Source of the DNA: Streptomyces liliifuscus
Lineage (GTDB): Bacteria > Actinomycetota > Actinomycetes > Streptomycetales > Streptomycetaceae
Direction: 5' to 3'
DNA length: 64,000 nucleotides
NCBI RefSeq assembly: GCF_016598615.1
Contig: NZ_CP066831.1
Span: 2,418,001-2,482,000, forward strand
Part shown: positions 50,478 to 58,097 of the stretch, one piece after another
Numbering within the stretch: the first letter of the stretch is position 1
Layout of the letters: every line of letters starts with the position of its first letter
The notes under the pieces: model-generated
Seen by the model: the letters and a program-made list of their open reading frames with translations, nothing else
Database searches by the model: none
What the model was told of the DNA's origin: nothing
Program-made: the position numbers and the translations under genes

Positions 50478-50617
50478 TGCGTTCCTCCAGCACTCGGGAT
50501 CTCGGGGGTCAGCGCTCAGCCAACCATCAGGCGGCCGAGCCGCCCAAATCGGGGTCCCCTCAAGGCCCCGGAGCCTCGGACGCCACGCCCGTCGAAAGTG
50601 AGTTCGCACGATCAAGG

Positions 50618-50629
50618 GAACATGTGTTC
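50618..50629 (+). promoter_or_regulatory. LexA/SOS-box candidate (GAACATGTGTTC)
   Basis: A perfect palindrome matching the actinobacterial LexA core GAAC-N4-GTTC. It is 32 bp upstream of the radical SAM start and directly adjoins TATTCT, a possible -10. Its position would block the promoter. Confidence 0.65.
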
Positions 50630-50661
50630 TATTCTGTGTCCAGTGCTACCGAGGAGGCGTC

Positions 50662-51696
50662 ATGCGCTGGGAGAACCTCACAGTGGAGTCCGGCGGCAAC
50701 CTGCCGAGGGACGCCGCGCTGTTCGGCGCGGACGCGGTGACCACACGTACGTTCGACACCCCGGAGTTCCGTGGGATCACGTTCCACGAGATCCGGGCCA
50801 AGTCGATCGTGAACCGGGTGCCGGGCGCCTCGCGCATGCCCTTCGAGTGGACGGTCAACCCCTATCGGGGGTGCACGCACGCGTGTGTCTACTGTTTCGC
50901 CCGCAAGACCCACAGCTATCTGGACCTCGACACGGGCCTCGGCTTCGACAGCCAGATCGTGGTGAAGGTGAACGCCCCCGAGCTGCTGCGTCGGCATCTC
51001 GGCTCGCGGCGCTGGCTCGGCGATCACATAGCGATGGGCACGAACGTGGACTGCTACCAGCGCGCCGAGGGCCGCTACCAGCTGATGCCCGGCATCATCG
51101 CGGCCCTGCGCGACCACGCGAACCCCTTCTCGATCCTCACCAAGGGCACGCTGATCCTGCGTGACCTCGACCTCCTGAAGCAGGCGGCCTCGGTGACCGA
51201 GGTCGGGATCTCCGTATCGGTGGGCTTCACCGACCACGAGCTGTGGCGGACCGTGGAGCCGGGCACTCCCGCCCCCGAGCGCCGCCTCGACGCCGTCCGC
51301 ACGCTGAGCGAGCACGGCATCGACTGCGGGGTCCTGATGGCCCCGGTGATCCCCTTCCTGGGCGACGATCCGTCCCAGCTCCGCGCGACGGTACGGGCGA
51401 TCGCGGCATCCGGCGCGACCTCGGTCACGCCGCTCGTGCTGCATCTGCGGCCGGGGGCGCGCGAGTGGTTCATGAGCTGGCTGGCACACCACCACCCGTA
51501 TCTGGTGCGCCGTTACGAGCGGCTGTACGCGGAGGGCGCCTACGCGCCGAAGTGGTACCAGCGCCGGATCACCCGTCAGGTCCACGAACTGGCCGAGGAG
51601 TACGGGATCGGTCCCACGCGCGCGGGGATGCCGCGCAGGATCCCGGCACCCGCCGAACCGGCCGTCCCGGAGCCGACCCAGCTCACTCTTCTCTGA
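50662..51696 (+). CDS. Radical SAM protein of the Rv2578c family
   Basis: A 344-residue iron-sulfur enzyme. NPYRGCTHACVYCFARKTHS holds the CxxxCxxC cluster ligands near residue 76; MGTNVDCYQRAEGRYQLMPG and FSILTKGTLILRDLDLLKQA follow, the pattern of the Rv2578c/SPL-like family (spore photoproduct lyase-related). The substrate is unknown but the family is often linked to DNA-damage responses. ATG 50662 has GAGGAGG upstream. A LexA-type box overlaps the probable promoter. Confidence 0.92.
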   Translation: MRWENLTVESGGNLPRDAALFGADAVTTRTFDTPEFRGITFHEIRAKSIVNRVPGASRMPFEWTVNPYRGCTHACVYCFARKTHSYLDLDTGLGFDSQIVVKVNAPELLRRHLGSRRWLGDHIAMGTNVDCYQRAEGRYQLMPGIIAALRDHANPFSILTKGTLILRDLDLLKQAASVTEVGISVSVGFTDHELWRTVEPGTPAPERRLDAVRTLSEHGIDCGVLMAPVIPFLGDDPSQLRATVRAIAASGATSVTPLVLHLRPGAREWFMSWLAHHHPYLVRRYERLYAEGAYAPKWYQRRITRQVHELAEEYGIGPTRAGMPRRIPAPAEPAVPEPTQLTLL

Positions 51697-51977
51697 CCAA
51701 CACCGACACCGACACCGACATCGGCACCCGCTCCGACCAGCGCTTCTCAGCTGCATCCGGGCGCATCGCGCGGCCCGATCGGGTCAAACTCCTGTCGGAA
51801 TCGGTTCTTCCGGGCGCCCACCCCGGGACGATACGGCGAAGGCCGTGGCGAACACGGCCCACACCCTCCGTCCTGGGAGGTCCGATGCTGCATCTCCCCG
51901 GGGGACAACCCCCGGACCTCCGGCCCGAGGATCAGGCCAGAATCCCTGCCCGGAACATCCATGCGAGGCGATTCATC

Positions 51978-53567
51978 GTGAACCGACGCGCAGTCGCTCT
52001 GTGCGGTGCCGCTGCCGTGGTGGCCGGACTGGTCACCGCGATCCCGGCCGGCGCGAGCGCGGACTCCGCGACCGCACCGCGCACCACGCTCTCCGCAGAC
52101 CAGGCGAAGCTCACCTGGAAGAAGTGCGGCACCACCTCCTATCCGACGCTCCAGTGCGCGTCCCTGAAGGTGCCGCTCGACCACACGAACCCGGGCGCCG
52201 AGCGCATCACGCTCGCGCTGTCGCGGGTCCCGCACACCGCCAAGAAGTCCCAGGGACCGCTCCTGGTGAACCCGGGCGGCCCCGGCGGCAGCGGTCTCAC
52301 GCTCGCCGGGTTCGTCGCGTCCACGCTGCCGAAGGCGGTGGCCTCGCAGTACGACGTCATCGGCTTCGACCCGCGCGGCGTCGGCGCCAGCAAGCCCGCC
52401 CCGAACTGCAGGCCGGGGCACTTCACGCCCGTACGCCCCGACTCGCTGCCGACCACCCCCGCTCTGGAGAAGGCCAACCTCGACCGGGTCAAGGCCTTCG
52501 CGAAGGCGTGCGGCACGAAGTACGGCAAGTTGCTGCCGTACCTCGACACCGTGAGCGCGGTCCAGGACATGGACGCGATCCGGCACGCCCTCGGCGCCAA
52601 GAAGATCAACTACTTCGGGTACTCGTACGGCACCTACCTCGGCGCCGTCTACGCGAAGCTCCACCCGGACCGCGTACGGCGCATGGTGCTCGACTCCATC
52701 GTCGATCCCACCGGGGTCTGGTACGAGGACAACCTCGCGCAGGACTACGCCTTCAACGACCGTCACCGGGCCTTCATGGCCTGGGTCGCCAAGCACAACG
52801 CGACCTACAAGCTCGGCACCGATCCGGAGAAGATCGAGGCCAAGTGGTACGCGATGAGGGCGGCGCTGGCGAAGAAGCCCGCGGACAAGACGGTGGGCGC
52901 CTCCGAACTGGAGGACACGTTCGTCCCCGGCGGCTACTACAACGGCTACTGGCCGTATCTCGCCGAGGCGTTCGCGGCCTTCGTGAACGACAAGAACGAC
53001 GACCCGCTGGTCGAGGCGTACGAGAACTTCGGTGCCGTCGACCCCGCGGGCGACAACAGCTACAGCATCTACACCTCGGTGCAGTGCCGTGACGCGTCCT
53101 GGCCGCGCGACTGGGAGCAGTGGCGCGAGGACAACTGGGAGGTGTACGAGAAGGCGCCCTTCATGACCTGGAGCAACGCCTGGTACAACGCGCCGTGCGC
53201 CTTCTGGCCGACGGACTCCCTTGAGCCCGTGGACGTCTCCAACGACTCGGTGCCGCCGGTGCTGCTGTTCCAGGCGACCAACGACGCGGCCACCCCGTAC
53301 GAGGGCGGTGTCATGGTCCATCATCTGCTGGGCGACTCCAGCCTGGTGGTCGAGCAGGGCGGCGGCAACCACGGTGTCACGCTGAGCGGCAACGCCTGCC
53401 TGGACAAGCACCTGGCCACGTATCTGGCCGACGGCAGGGTGCCGCGCAGTGGCGGTGAGGTCGACGCGGTGTGCAAGCCGCTGCCCGACCCGTCACCGCT
53501 GAGCAAGAAGGCCTCGGGCTCGTCGCGCGGCGCGACGCTGCACGGGCTGCTCGGATTCCGGGGCTGA
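51978..53567 (+). CDS. Secreted alpha/beta-hydrolase peptidase (tripeptidyl aminopeptidase-like)
   Basis: A 529-residue exported serine peptidase. The signal is VNRRAVALCGAAAVVAGLVT. LLVNPGGPGGSGLTLAGF gives the oxyanion region, NYFGYSYGTYLGAVYAKLHP the nucleophile Ser, LLFQATNDAATPYEGG the Asp and QGGGNHGVTLSG the His. A TAP-like C-terminal domain is present. Streptomyces Tap/SlpD/E enzymes of this type remove tripeptides extracellularly. GTG 51978 has GAGG upstream. The 281-bp spacer before it includes ACCGAC repeats but no gene. Confidence 0.92.
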   Translation: MNRRAVALCGAAAVVAGLVTAIPAGASADSATAPRTTLSADQAKLTWKKCGTTSYPTLQCASLKVPLDHTNPGAERITLALSRVPHTAKKSQGPLLVNPGGPGGSGLTLAGFVASTLPKAVASQYDVIGFDPRGVGASKPAPNCRPGHFTPVRPDSLPTTPALEKANLDRVKAFAKACGTKYGKLLPYLDTVSAVQDMDAIRHALGAKKINYFGYSYGTYLGAVYAKLHPDRVRRMVLDSIVDPTGVWYEDNLAQDYAFNDRHRAFMAWVAKHNATYKLGTDPEKIEAKWYAMRAALAKKPADKTVGASELEDTFVPGGYYNGYWPYLAEAFAAFVNDKNDDPLVEAYENFGAVDPAGDNSYSIYTSVQCRDASWPRDWEQWREDNWEVYEKAPFMTWSNAWYNAPCAFWPTDSLEPVDVSNDSVPPVLLFQATNDAATPYEGGVMVHHLLGDSSLVVEQGGGNHGVTLSGNACLDKHLATYLADGRVPRSGGEVDAVCKPLPDPSPLSKKASGSSRGATLHGLLGFRG

Positions 53568-53574
53568 GCCCCGG
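53558..53574 (+). terminator. Hairpin overlapping peptidase stop codon
   Basis: CCGGGGC-TGA-GCCCCGG: a 7-bp perfect stem with the stop codon as loop. There is no T-run, but G+C-rich hairpins without T-tracts commonly terminate in Streptomyces. Confidence 0.5.
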
Positions 53575-53633
53575 CAGGTGAGCGGCGGCTGCCCGTCGGG
53601 GGCGTTGTCAGTGGCGTGGTGCACGATGGATGC

Positions 53634-54032
53634 ATGGCCGAACTGAAACGCATCTCCGCCCCCGACGGGGTCGCCCCCGCCACCGCGTACACCCACGTCG
53701 TCATGGGCACGGGCCGCTTCGTGGCGGTCTCGGGCCAGCTCGCGCTCGACGAGGACGGCAAGCTCGTCGGGGAGGGCGATCCGGCGGCACAGGCCCGTCA
53801 GGTCTTCGAGAATCTGCGGCGCTGTCTGGCCTCGGCGGGGGCCACATTCGACGACGTGGTCAAACTGACCTTCTTCGTCACGGACATGGCCTTCATGCCG
53901 GCCGTCCGCGCGGCCCGGGACGAGCACATGTCCGCGGGCCGCCTCCCGGCCGCCTCGGCCGTGCAGGTCGCCGCCTTGGTGGGCCCGGAGTTCCTGATGG
54001 AGATCGAGGCGTTCGCGCTGCTGCCCGAGTGA
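53634..54032 (+). CDS. RidA/YjgF-family protein
   Basis: A 132-residue protein of the RidA family (enamine/imine deaminase). VVMGTGRFVAVSGQLALDED, AAQARQVFENLRRCLASAGA, VVKLTFFVTDM, and a final SAVQVAALVGPEFLMEIEAF match the trimeric fold. The usual catalytic Arg of IARRAFPTRSTV-type motifs is not evident: the corresponding position reads GRLPAASAVQV, so this may be a Rid2-Rid7-type member without canonical activity. I chose ATG 53634 for its conserved start. Confidence 0.88.
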   Translation: MAELKRISAPDGVAPATAYTHVVMGTGRFVAVSGQLALDEDGKLVGEGDPAAQARQVFENLRRCLASAGATFDDVVKLTFFVTDMAFMPAVRAARDEHMSAGRLPAASAVQVAALVGPEFLMEIEAFALLPE

Positions 54033-54114
54033 GCCACGGGTGTCGCCCGCGGCCCGTCCGCAGGCCCGCCGGAATTCACGGGCTCCCTAGCCCACGGCCG
54101 CCTAGGGTGCCGCC

Positions 54115-54678
54115 ATGGACGAACGCCCCCGCTCCCCGTCTCCCGCCCTCGCTCCTGCCCTTCGCGTACGCGAGATGGTCCTGGCCGACTGTCCCCGCGT
54201 GGCAGAGATCCGCGTGCGCGGCTGGCAGACGGCGTACAAGGGGATGATGCCGCAGGCGTACCTGGACGGGCTCGATCCGGCGGACGACGTCGGGCGGCTG
54301 CGGGCCCGCTTCGAGCAGGCCGTCGAGGGCGTGGTGAACCTGGTCGCGGAGTGGGACGGCGTCGTCGTCGGCTGGGCGTGCCACGGGCCGTATCGGGAGG
54401 GTGAAGTCCGCACCGCGGAGGCCGAGTTGTACGCGATCTACGTGGACCCCGACCGGCTCGCGCGGGGTGTGGGCCGCGCCCTTCTTCGGGAGTCCGTCGC
54501 CCGCTGCACGACCGCGGGGCACGGCCGGATGCTGCTGTGGGTGCTCCAGGAGAACACGAACGCGCGCCGCTTCTACGAGAAGGCCGGTTTCGCACCGGAC
54601 GGCACGGAGGAGCCCTTCGAGGTGGAGGGCACCGAGGTGCCGGAGGTGCGTTACGCCCTTGAGCTGGGCGGCTCCTGA
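54115..54678 (+). CDS. GNAT-family N-acetyltransferase
   Basis: A 187-residue acetyltransferase. REMVLADCPRVAEIRVRGWQ opens the fold, LYAIYVDPDRLARGVGRALL forms the acetyl-CoA site with an RGxGxA-like loop, and NTNARRFYEKAGFAPDGTEE ends the motif A/B core. The substrate is unknown. It lies 82 bp after RidA and may be co-transcribed. A tandem repeat array begins just after its stop. Confidence 0.9.
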   Translation: MDERPRSPSPALAPALRVREMVLADCPRVAEIRVRGWQTAYKGMMPQAYLDGLDPADDVGRLRARFEQAVEGVVNLVAEWDGVVVGWACHGPYREGEVRTAEAELYAIYVDPDRLARGVGRALLRESVARCTTAGHGRMLLWVLQENTNARRFYEKAGFAPDGTEEPFEVEGTEVPEVRYALELGGS

Positions 54679-54680
54679 GG

Positions 54681-54776
54681 AAGGTTCACGTACTGGGACT
54701 CATGTCTGGGGCTCACGTCCTGGGGCTCGCGTCGGAGGGGTCACGTCGGGCGGCTCGCGTCGTCCGGGTCGCGTTC
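54681..54776. repeat. 14-bp imperfect tandem array, seven units
   Basis: Units with the consensus CTGGGGCTCRCGTC begin at about 54681, 54693, 54706, 54720, 54735, 54749 and 54763. The array fills the 62-bp gap between convergent stop codons and extends 36 bp into the histidine kinase, encoding its last ten or so residues (RDPDDASRPT). Confidence 0.8.
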
Positions 54777-55769
54777 TTGGGGCAGGCTCACGCAGAACAC
54801 GGCGCCGTTCGGTCGGCCGGGTTCGTACCAGGCGTCGCCGCCGTTCGCGCGGGCCAGGCTGCGGGCGATCCACAGGCCGAGGCCGGTGCCCTCGGTGGCC
54901 GCCGCCGTGGCGGGGTCGCGGCGGTAGCGCTCAAAGAGGTGCGGGACGAAGGACTCGGGCACACCAGGACCGTGGTCCGCGACGGACAGCTCGATGCGTC
55001 CGCCGGTGGCACGCGCCGTGATCTCCACGGGCTCCCGGCCGTAGGCGAGCGCGTTCTCCAGGTAGTTGGTGAAGATCTCGGCGAAGCCGACCCGGTCGAC
55101 GCGGGCCACCAGCTGCGCCGGCACGGCCAGTCGCAGATCACGGCCGCGGGCCGCGGACTCGGCGAGCCGTTCCAGGAGGAAGTCCAGCACCTCCACCGCC
55201 TCCGGCACCCCCTGCTGCCACGCCCCGTCGATGCGGGCGGCGGTGAGCAGCTTGCGGACGAGCGACTGCAGTCGGGCCGTGCGCTCGGCGATCCGCTCGA
55301 CGAGCTCCGCCCGTCCCTCGTCCGTCAGACCGGGCGGCGGCTCCTTCAGTACGTGCACCAGGGCGCCCAGGGCGGCGAGTGGGTTGTGCAGTTGGTGCGC
55401 GGCCACGGCGACGACCACGCTCTGGTGTTCCAGGGCGGACTGGAGGACGTGGTCCGCCTGCCGTCGGCGGGTTCCGTCGCGCAGCGCGGCCACGTACAGG
55501 TGGCGGCCGTCGAGGCGGGCCAGGGTGACCCGCATCTCGACGACCTTGCTGCGGCCGTTGGGCAGGACCAGCGTGACCTCGGTGGCCTCGCCGTGGACCA
55601 GCGGGAAGCCGAGGACGGAGCCGATCAGTTCGTCCGCGGGGCGCTCCAGAAGGGTCGCCGCGGCCGGGTTGCAGGCGCGGACGCAGCCGTCGGCGTCCAC
55701 CGCGACGATGCCGTCCGGCGCGGCCAGCATCATGGCCTCGTAGAGGTTCCGCGGCCCGTCGTCAGTCAT
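54741..55769 (-). CDS. PAS-domain sensor histidine kinase
   Basis: A 342-residue cytosolic kinase. A PAS domain at residues 10-115 (AAPDGIVAVDADGCVRACNP) precedes a HisKA-like helix with the phosphoacceptor in VAAHQLHNPLAALGALVH near 135. The ATP-binding domain shows NYLENALAYG (N box), VADHGPGVPESF (G1) and GTGLGLWIARSL (G2). No transmembrane segment, so it senses an internal signal. It is divergent from the LuxR-type response regulator at 56173, its probable partner. The last residues are encoded by a tandem repeat. Confidence 0.92.
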   Translation of the reverse strand: MTDDGPRNLYEAMMLAAPDGIVAVDADGCVRACNPAAATLLERPADELIGSVLGFPLVHGEATEVTLVLPNGRSKVVEMRVTLARLDGRHLYVAALRDGTRRRQADHVLQSALEHQSVVVAVAAHQLHNPLAALGALVHVLKEPPPGLTDEGRAELVERIAERTARLQSLVRKLLTAARIDGAWQQGVPEAVEVLDFLLERLAESAARGRDLRLAVPAQLVARVDRVGFAEIFTNYLENALAYGREPVEITARATGGRIELSVADHGPGVPESFVPHLFERYRRDPATAAATEGTGLGLWIARSLARANGGDAWYEPGRPNGAVFCVSLPQERDPDDASRPT

Positions 55770-55793
55770 TGATGTCGCCCCCGCCGCCCCTAC

Positions 55794-55836
55794 CCTCCCC
55801 CACTCTCGGCTTCGCTCGAGCGGGGGGACCCCCATC
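55794..55836. repeat. Dispersed palindromic element (second copy)
   Basis: CTCCCCCACTCTCGGCTTCG then CTCGAGCGGGGGGACCCCCA, shared with the element in the MFS gene at 48143-48190. It lies within the 403-bp divergent spacer. Confidence 0.75.
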
Positions 55837-55849
55837 GTCCCTTACTCAG

Positions 55850-55966
55850 GGGCTCCGCCCCCGAACCCCCGCTCCTCAAACGCCGGAGAGGCTGACTATT
55901 AGCCCGTCCGGCGTTTGAGGACGAGGCCGTTCAGGCCGACAAGCGGGGGTCCGGGGGCGCAGCCCC
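55850..55966. repeat. Long inverted-repeat element in divergent promoter region
   Basis: Inner arms TCCTCAAACGCCGG (55873-55886) and CCGGCGTTTGAGGA (55908-55921) pair perfectly; outer arms GGGGCTCCGCCCCCGAACCC and GGGTCCGGGGGCGCAGCCCC pair imperfectly. This is a common type of Streptomyces intergenic element. Here it lies between divergent genes and not at a gene end. The rest of 55770-56172 holds no gene. Confidence 0.85.
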
Positions 55967-56172
55967 CAGGGATGGGACGGGTAGGGGCGGCGGGGGCGAA
56001 GAACCACGCTTCCGGGCTCAACTCTGGACCGTGACAACGCCGTTGGGCCAGACACGGGGAACACATTTCCGAGTACGGCCGGGTCCTGCCGACCCCGTAC
56101 GGCACTACGCTCGAAAGCGCATCGCCACAACCGGCCAGGGAGAGCCGGCCATCCGGAGGGGGAGGATCCGGG

Positions 56173-56802
56173 ATGATCCGCGTGCTCGTGGTCGAAGACC
56201 AGCGCGCACTGGCCGACGCCCTGGCCATCGCCATCGCGGCGCAGCCCGACCTGGATTGCGGCGACGCGGTGGGCACGGTCGACGAGGCGTTGCGGGAGGC
56301 GGCCCGTCGGCCGCCCTCCGTGGTGCTCATGGACATCCATCTGCCGGGCAGGGACGGCATCGAGGGCACCCGGCTGCTGAAGGCCGCTCATCCCTCCACC
56401 CGGGTGGTCGTCCTCACCGCGGACGCGACCCCCGACCAGCTGGCACGGGCGGTGGCGGCGGGCGCCTCGGCCTTCCTCGCCAAGCACAGCGCTTTCGGGG
56501 ACATCCTCACCGCGATCCGGACCACGGCCGACGGCAAGCTCCTGGTGGAGGAGTCGACGCTGGCGGCGCGGCTGCCCGAGCAGCAGTGGGAGCGGAGCGG
56601 GCTGACCCGCCGGGAGCACGAGGTGCTGGCCCTGCTCGCCCAGGGACACGGTCTCAAGGTGATCGCGGACCGGCTCGTGCTCAGCCGGCACACGGTGCGC
56701 GGGCATGTGAAGAGCGTCCTGGTGAAACTGGGCGCCCACAGCCAGCTGGAGGCCGTGGTCACGGCGACACGCCTGGGCATCCTGCCGCGCCCGACCGCAT
56801 GA
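56173..56802 (+). CDS. LuxR-type (NarL family) response regulator
   Basis: A 209-residue two-component regulator. Receiver: VEDQRALADAL, phosphoacceptor D54 in VLMDIHLPGRDG, LTADATPDQ and AFLAKHS with the conserved Lys. C-terminal LuxR helix-turn-helix: GLTRREHEVLALLAQGHGLK, IADRLVLSRHTVRGHVKSVL. ATG 56173 has GGAGGGGGAGGATCCGGG upstream, a strong site. The divergent kinase at 54741 is the probable partner. Confidence 0.95.
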   Translation: MIRVLVVEDQRALADALAIAIAAQPDLDCGDAVGTVDEALREAARRPPSVVLMDIHLPGRDGIEGTRLLKAAHPSTRVVVLTADATPDQLARAVAAGASAFLAKHSAFGDILTAIRTTADGKLLVEESTLAARLPEQQWERSGLTRREHEVLALLAQGHGLKVIADRLVLSRHTVRGHVKSVLVKLGAHSQLEAVVTATRLGILPRPTA

Positions 56803-57145
56803 CACAGCGGCACGTGGAACGGTGAATCAGCCCATCCGAGGGGGCCGTTCGCCCCGATTGGGGGATGCCCGGTCCCGCACCCGCTGCCTATCGTGCGAAA
56901 AGTGCGGGCCCGTAAAGTGCGGCCCCGCGGACTGGGGCCGCCGGGGAGCAGGACCCGGGCCAGATGCGCGGAGATGACGGCAGGTCGGATCCCGCGACGT
57001 TCGTCCGCCTGCCGGTCGCCCGTCTCCCGCCGGGCGAACCCCCGGCGACCCCGCCTTCTCCAGGGACACCCGGCATCCCTCTGTTCACAGGGCACTCCGC
57101 CGTGCCCAGCCATTCCCATTCATGTCCGTCCACGTCCCTCAACGC
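56803..57145. other. 343-bp convergent spacer with no recognised gene
   Basis: Neither strand shows a protein-like frame or an RNA gene. AGTGCGGGCCCGTAA is followed by AGTGCGGCCCCGCGG (about 56899 and 56914), a near tandem repeat of 15 bp. Short palindromes are present but without a clear terminator. Confidence 0.6.
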
Positions 57146-57739
57146 CTATCCGCGTGGCGTGCGCTGTGCCGGCAGCCTCTTCAGCGCGCCGGCCGCCGCC
57201 TGGGCCAGCGGCGGATGGGCGAGGGCCTCGTTCAGGACGGGGCGGGCCCGTTCGTCGCCCAGGGCGCCGAGGCCGTCCACGCACGCGATGGCGACACGGC
57301 GGTACGGGTCGTGCGGGCGGAACCTGCGGGCCAGCGTCGTGATCAGCGCGGGTACGGACTCGGGGGCGCGCAGCTCGACCAGGAGCCGTACCGGATGGAG
57401 CGCGTAGGCGACGCGCAGTTCGTTGGTGGCCAGGGCGGCCGCCGCGCGGGCCGTGCGCGGGTCGCCGAGCCGGGCCAGGGCGTGCGCGGCGGCCGCGCAG
57501 CGCTGCGGATCACGGTGGTTGAGCAGCAGGACGAGTGCCTCGAAAGCCCGCCGGTCCCCGGCGAGCCCGAGCCGGAACGCGGCCAACTCCCTTGCCCAGA
57601 GCCGTTGTTCGGGTGCGATGAGTACGTCTGCCAGTTCGTCGAGGTCGTCGGTCGAGGCCAGCCGTTCGTACGAGTACGAGGCGGCCGCGCCCGCCTCGTG
57701 CCGTAAGCGCTGGGTGAGCGATCGCAACTCTTCGTCCAT
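57146..57739 (-). CDS. HEAT-repeat protein
   Basis: A 197-residue all-helical protein. Repeating segments (LWARELAAFRLGLAGDRRAF; RCAAAAHALARLGDPRTARA; RRVAIACVDGLGALGDERAR) of about 30 residues form HEAT-like or PBS-lyase-like repeats that serve as protein-binding scaffolds. No enzymatic motif. ATG 57739 begins MDEELRSLTQRLRHEAG. Its upstream region (57740-58097) carries two operator-like palindromes and is shared with the dehydrogenase gene. Confidence 0.85.
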   Translation of the reverse strand: MDEELRSLTQRLRHEAGAAASYSYERLASTDDLDELADVLIAPEQRLWARELAAFRLGLAGDRRAFEALVLLLNHRDPQRCAAAAHALARLGDPRTARAAAALATNELRVAYALHPVRLLVELRAPESVPALITTLARRFRPHDPYRRVAIACVDGLGALGDERARPVLNEALAHPPLAQAAAGALKRLPAQRTPRG

Positions 57740-57790
57740 ATCGCCGAAGCCTATCGGCGACGTACGTCACATTCACCGGGGACTGGCGCG

Positions 57791-57837
57791 CTCGTTACCC
57801 ACGAGTTAAGCTCAATCGAGCGAGTTACCCACTCGCT
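57791..57837. promoter_or_regulatory. Pair of operator-like palindromes with TACCC centre
   Basis: CTCGT-TACCC-ACGAG (57791-57805) and AGCGAGT-TACCC-ACTCGCT (57819-57837) are perfect inverted repeats in the arms, with centres 30 bp apart, about three helical turns. They lie 52 bp before the HEAT gene and about 260 bp before the dehydrogenase. Size and form suit a TetR-type regulator; the TetR gene at 60067 is one candidate. The rest of 57740-58097 is empty. Confidence 0.6.
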
Positions 57838-58097
57838 GACTTGCTCGTGGTGGCCTGGTGACGCAGCCGCCGCGGGTGCTGGTCGGTTCGGTACTTCATG
57901 TACCTCAGTACGACACGGCTCCGGGACAGGGCCGGTCGGGTCTTCCTCACCGTTTCGTGGGCTTGCGTTCTCGCCCACTCACGGCGCCGGGCCTGTGCGC
58001 TTTCGTCGCCCGGCATCACCCGCAACCTCCGCACCGTGTGCGCCCGTCGGCGTATCCGGGTGCGTCCCTCAGTCGTCACTCATCCTGGAGTCCCGCG

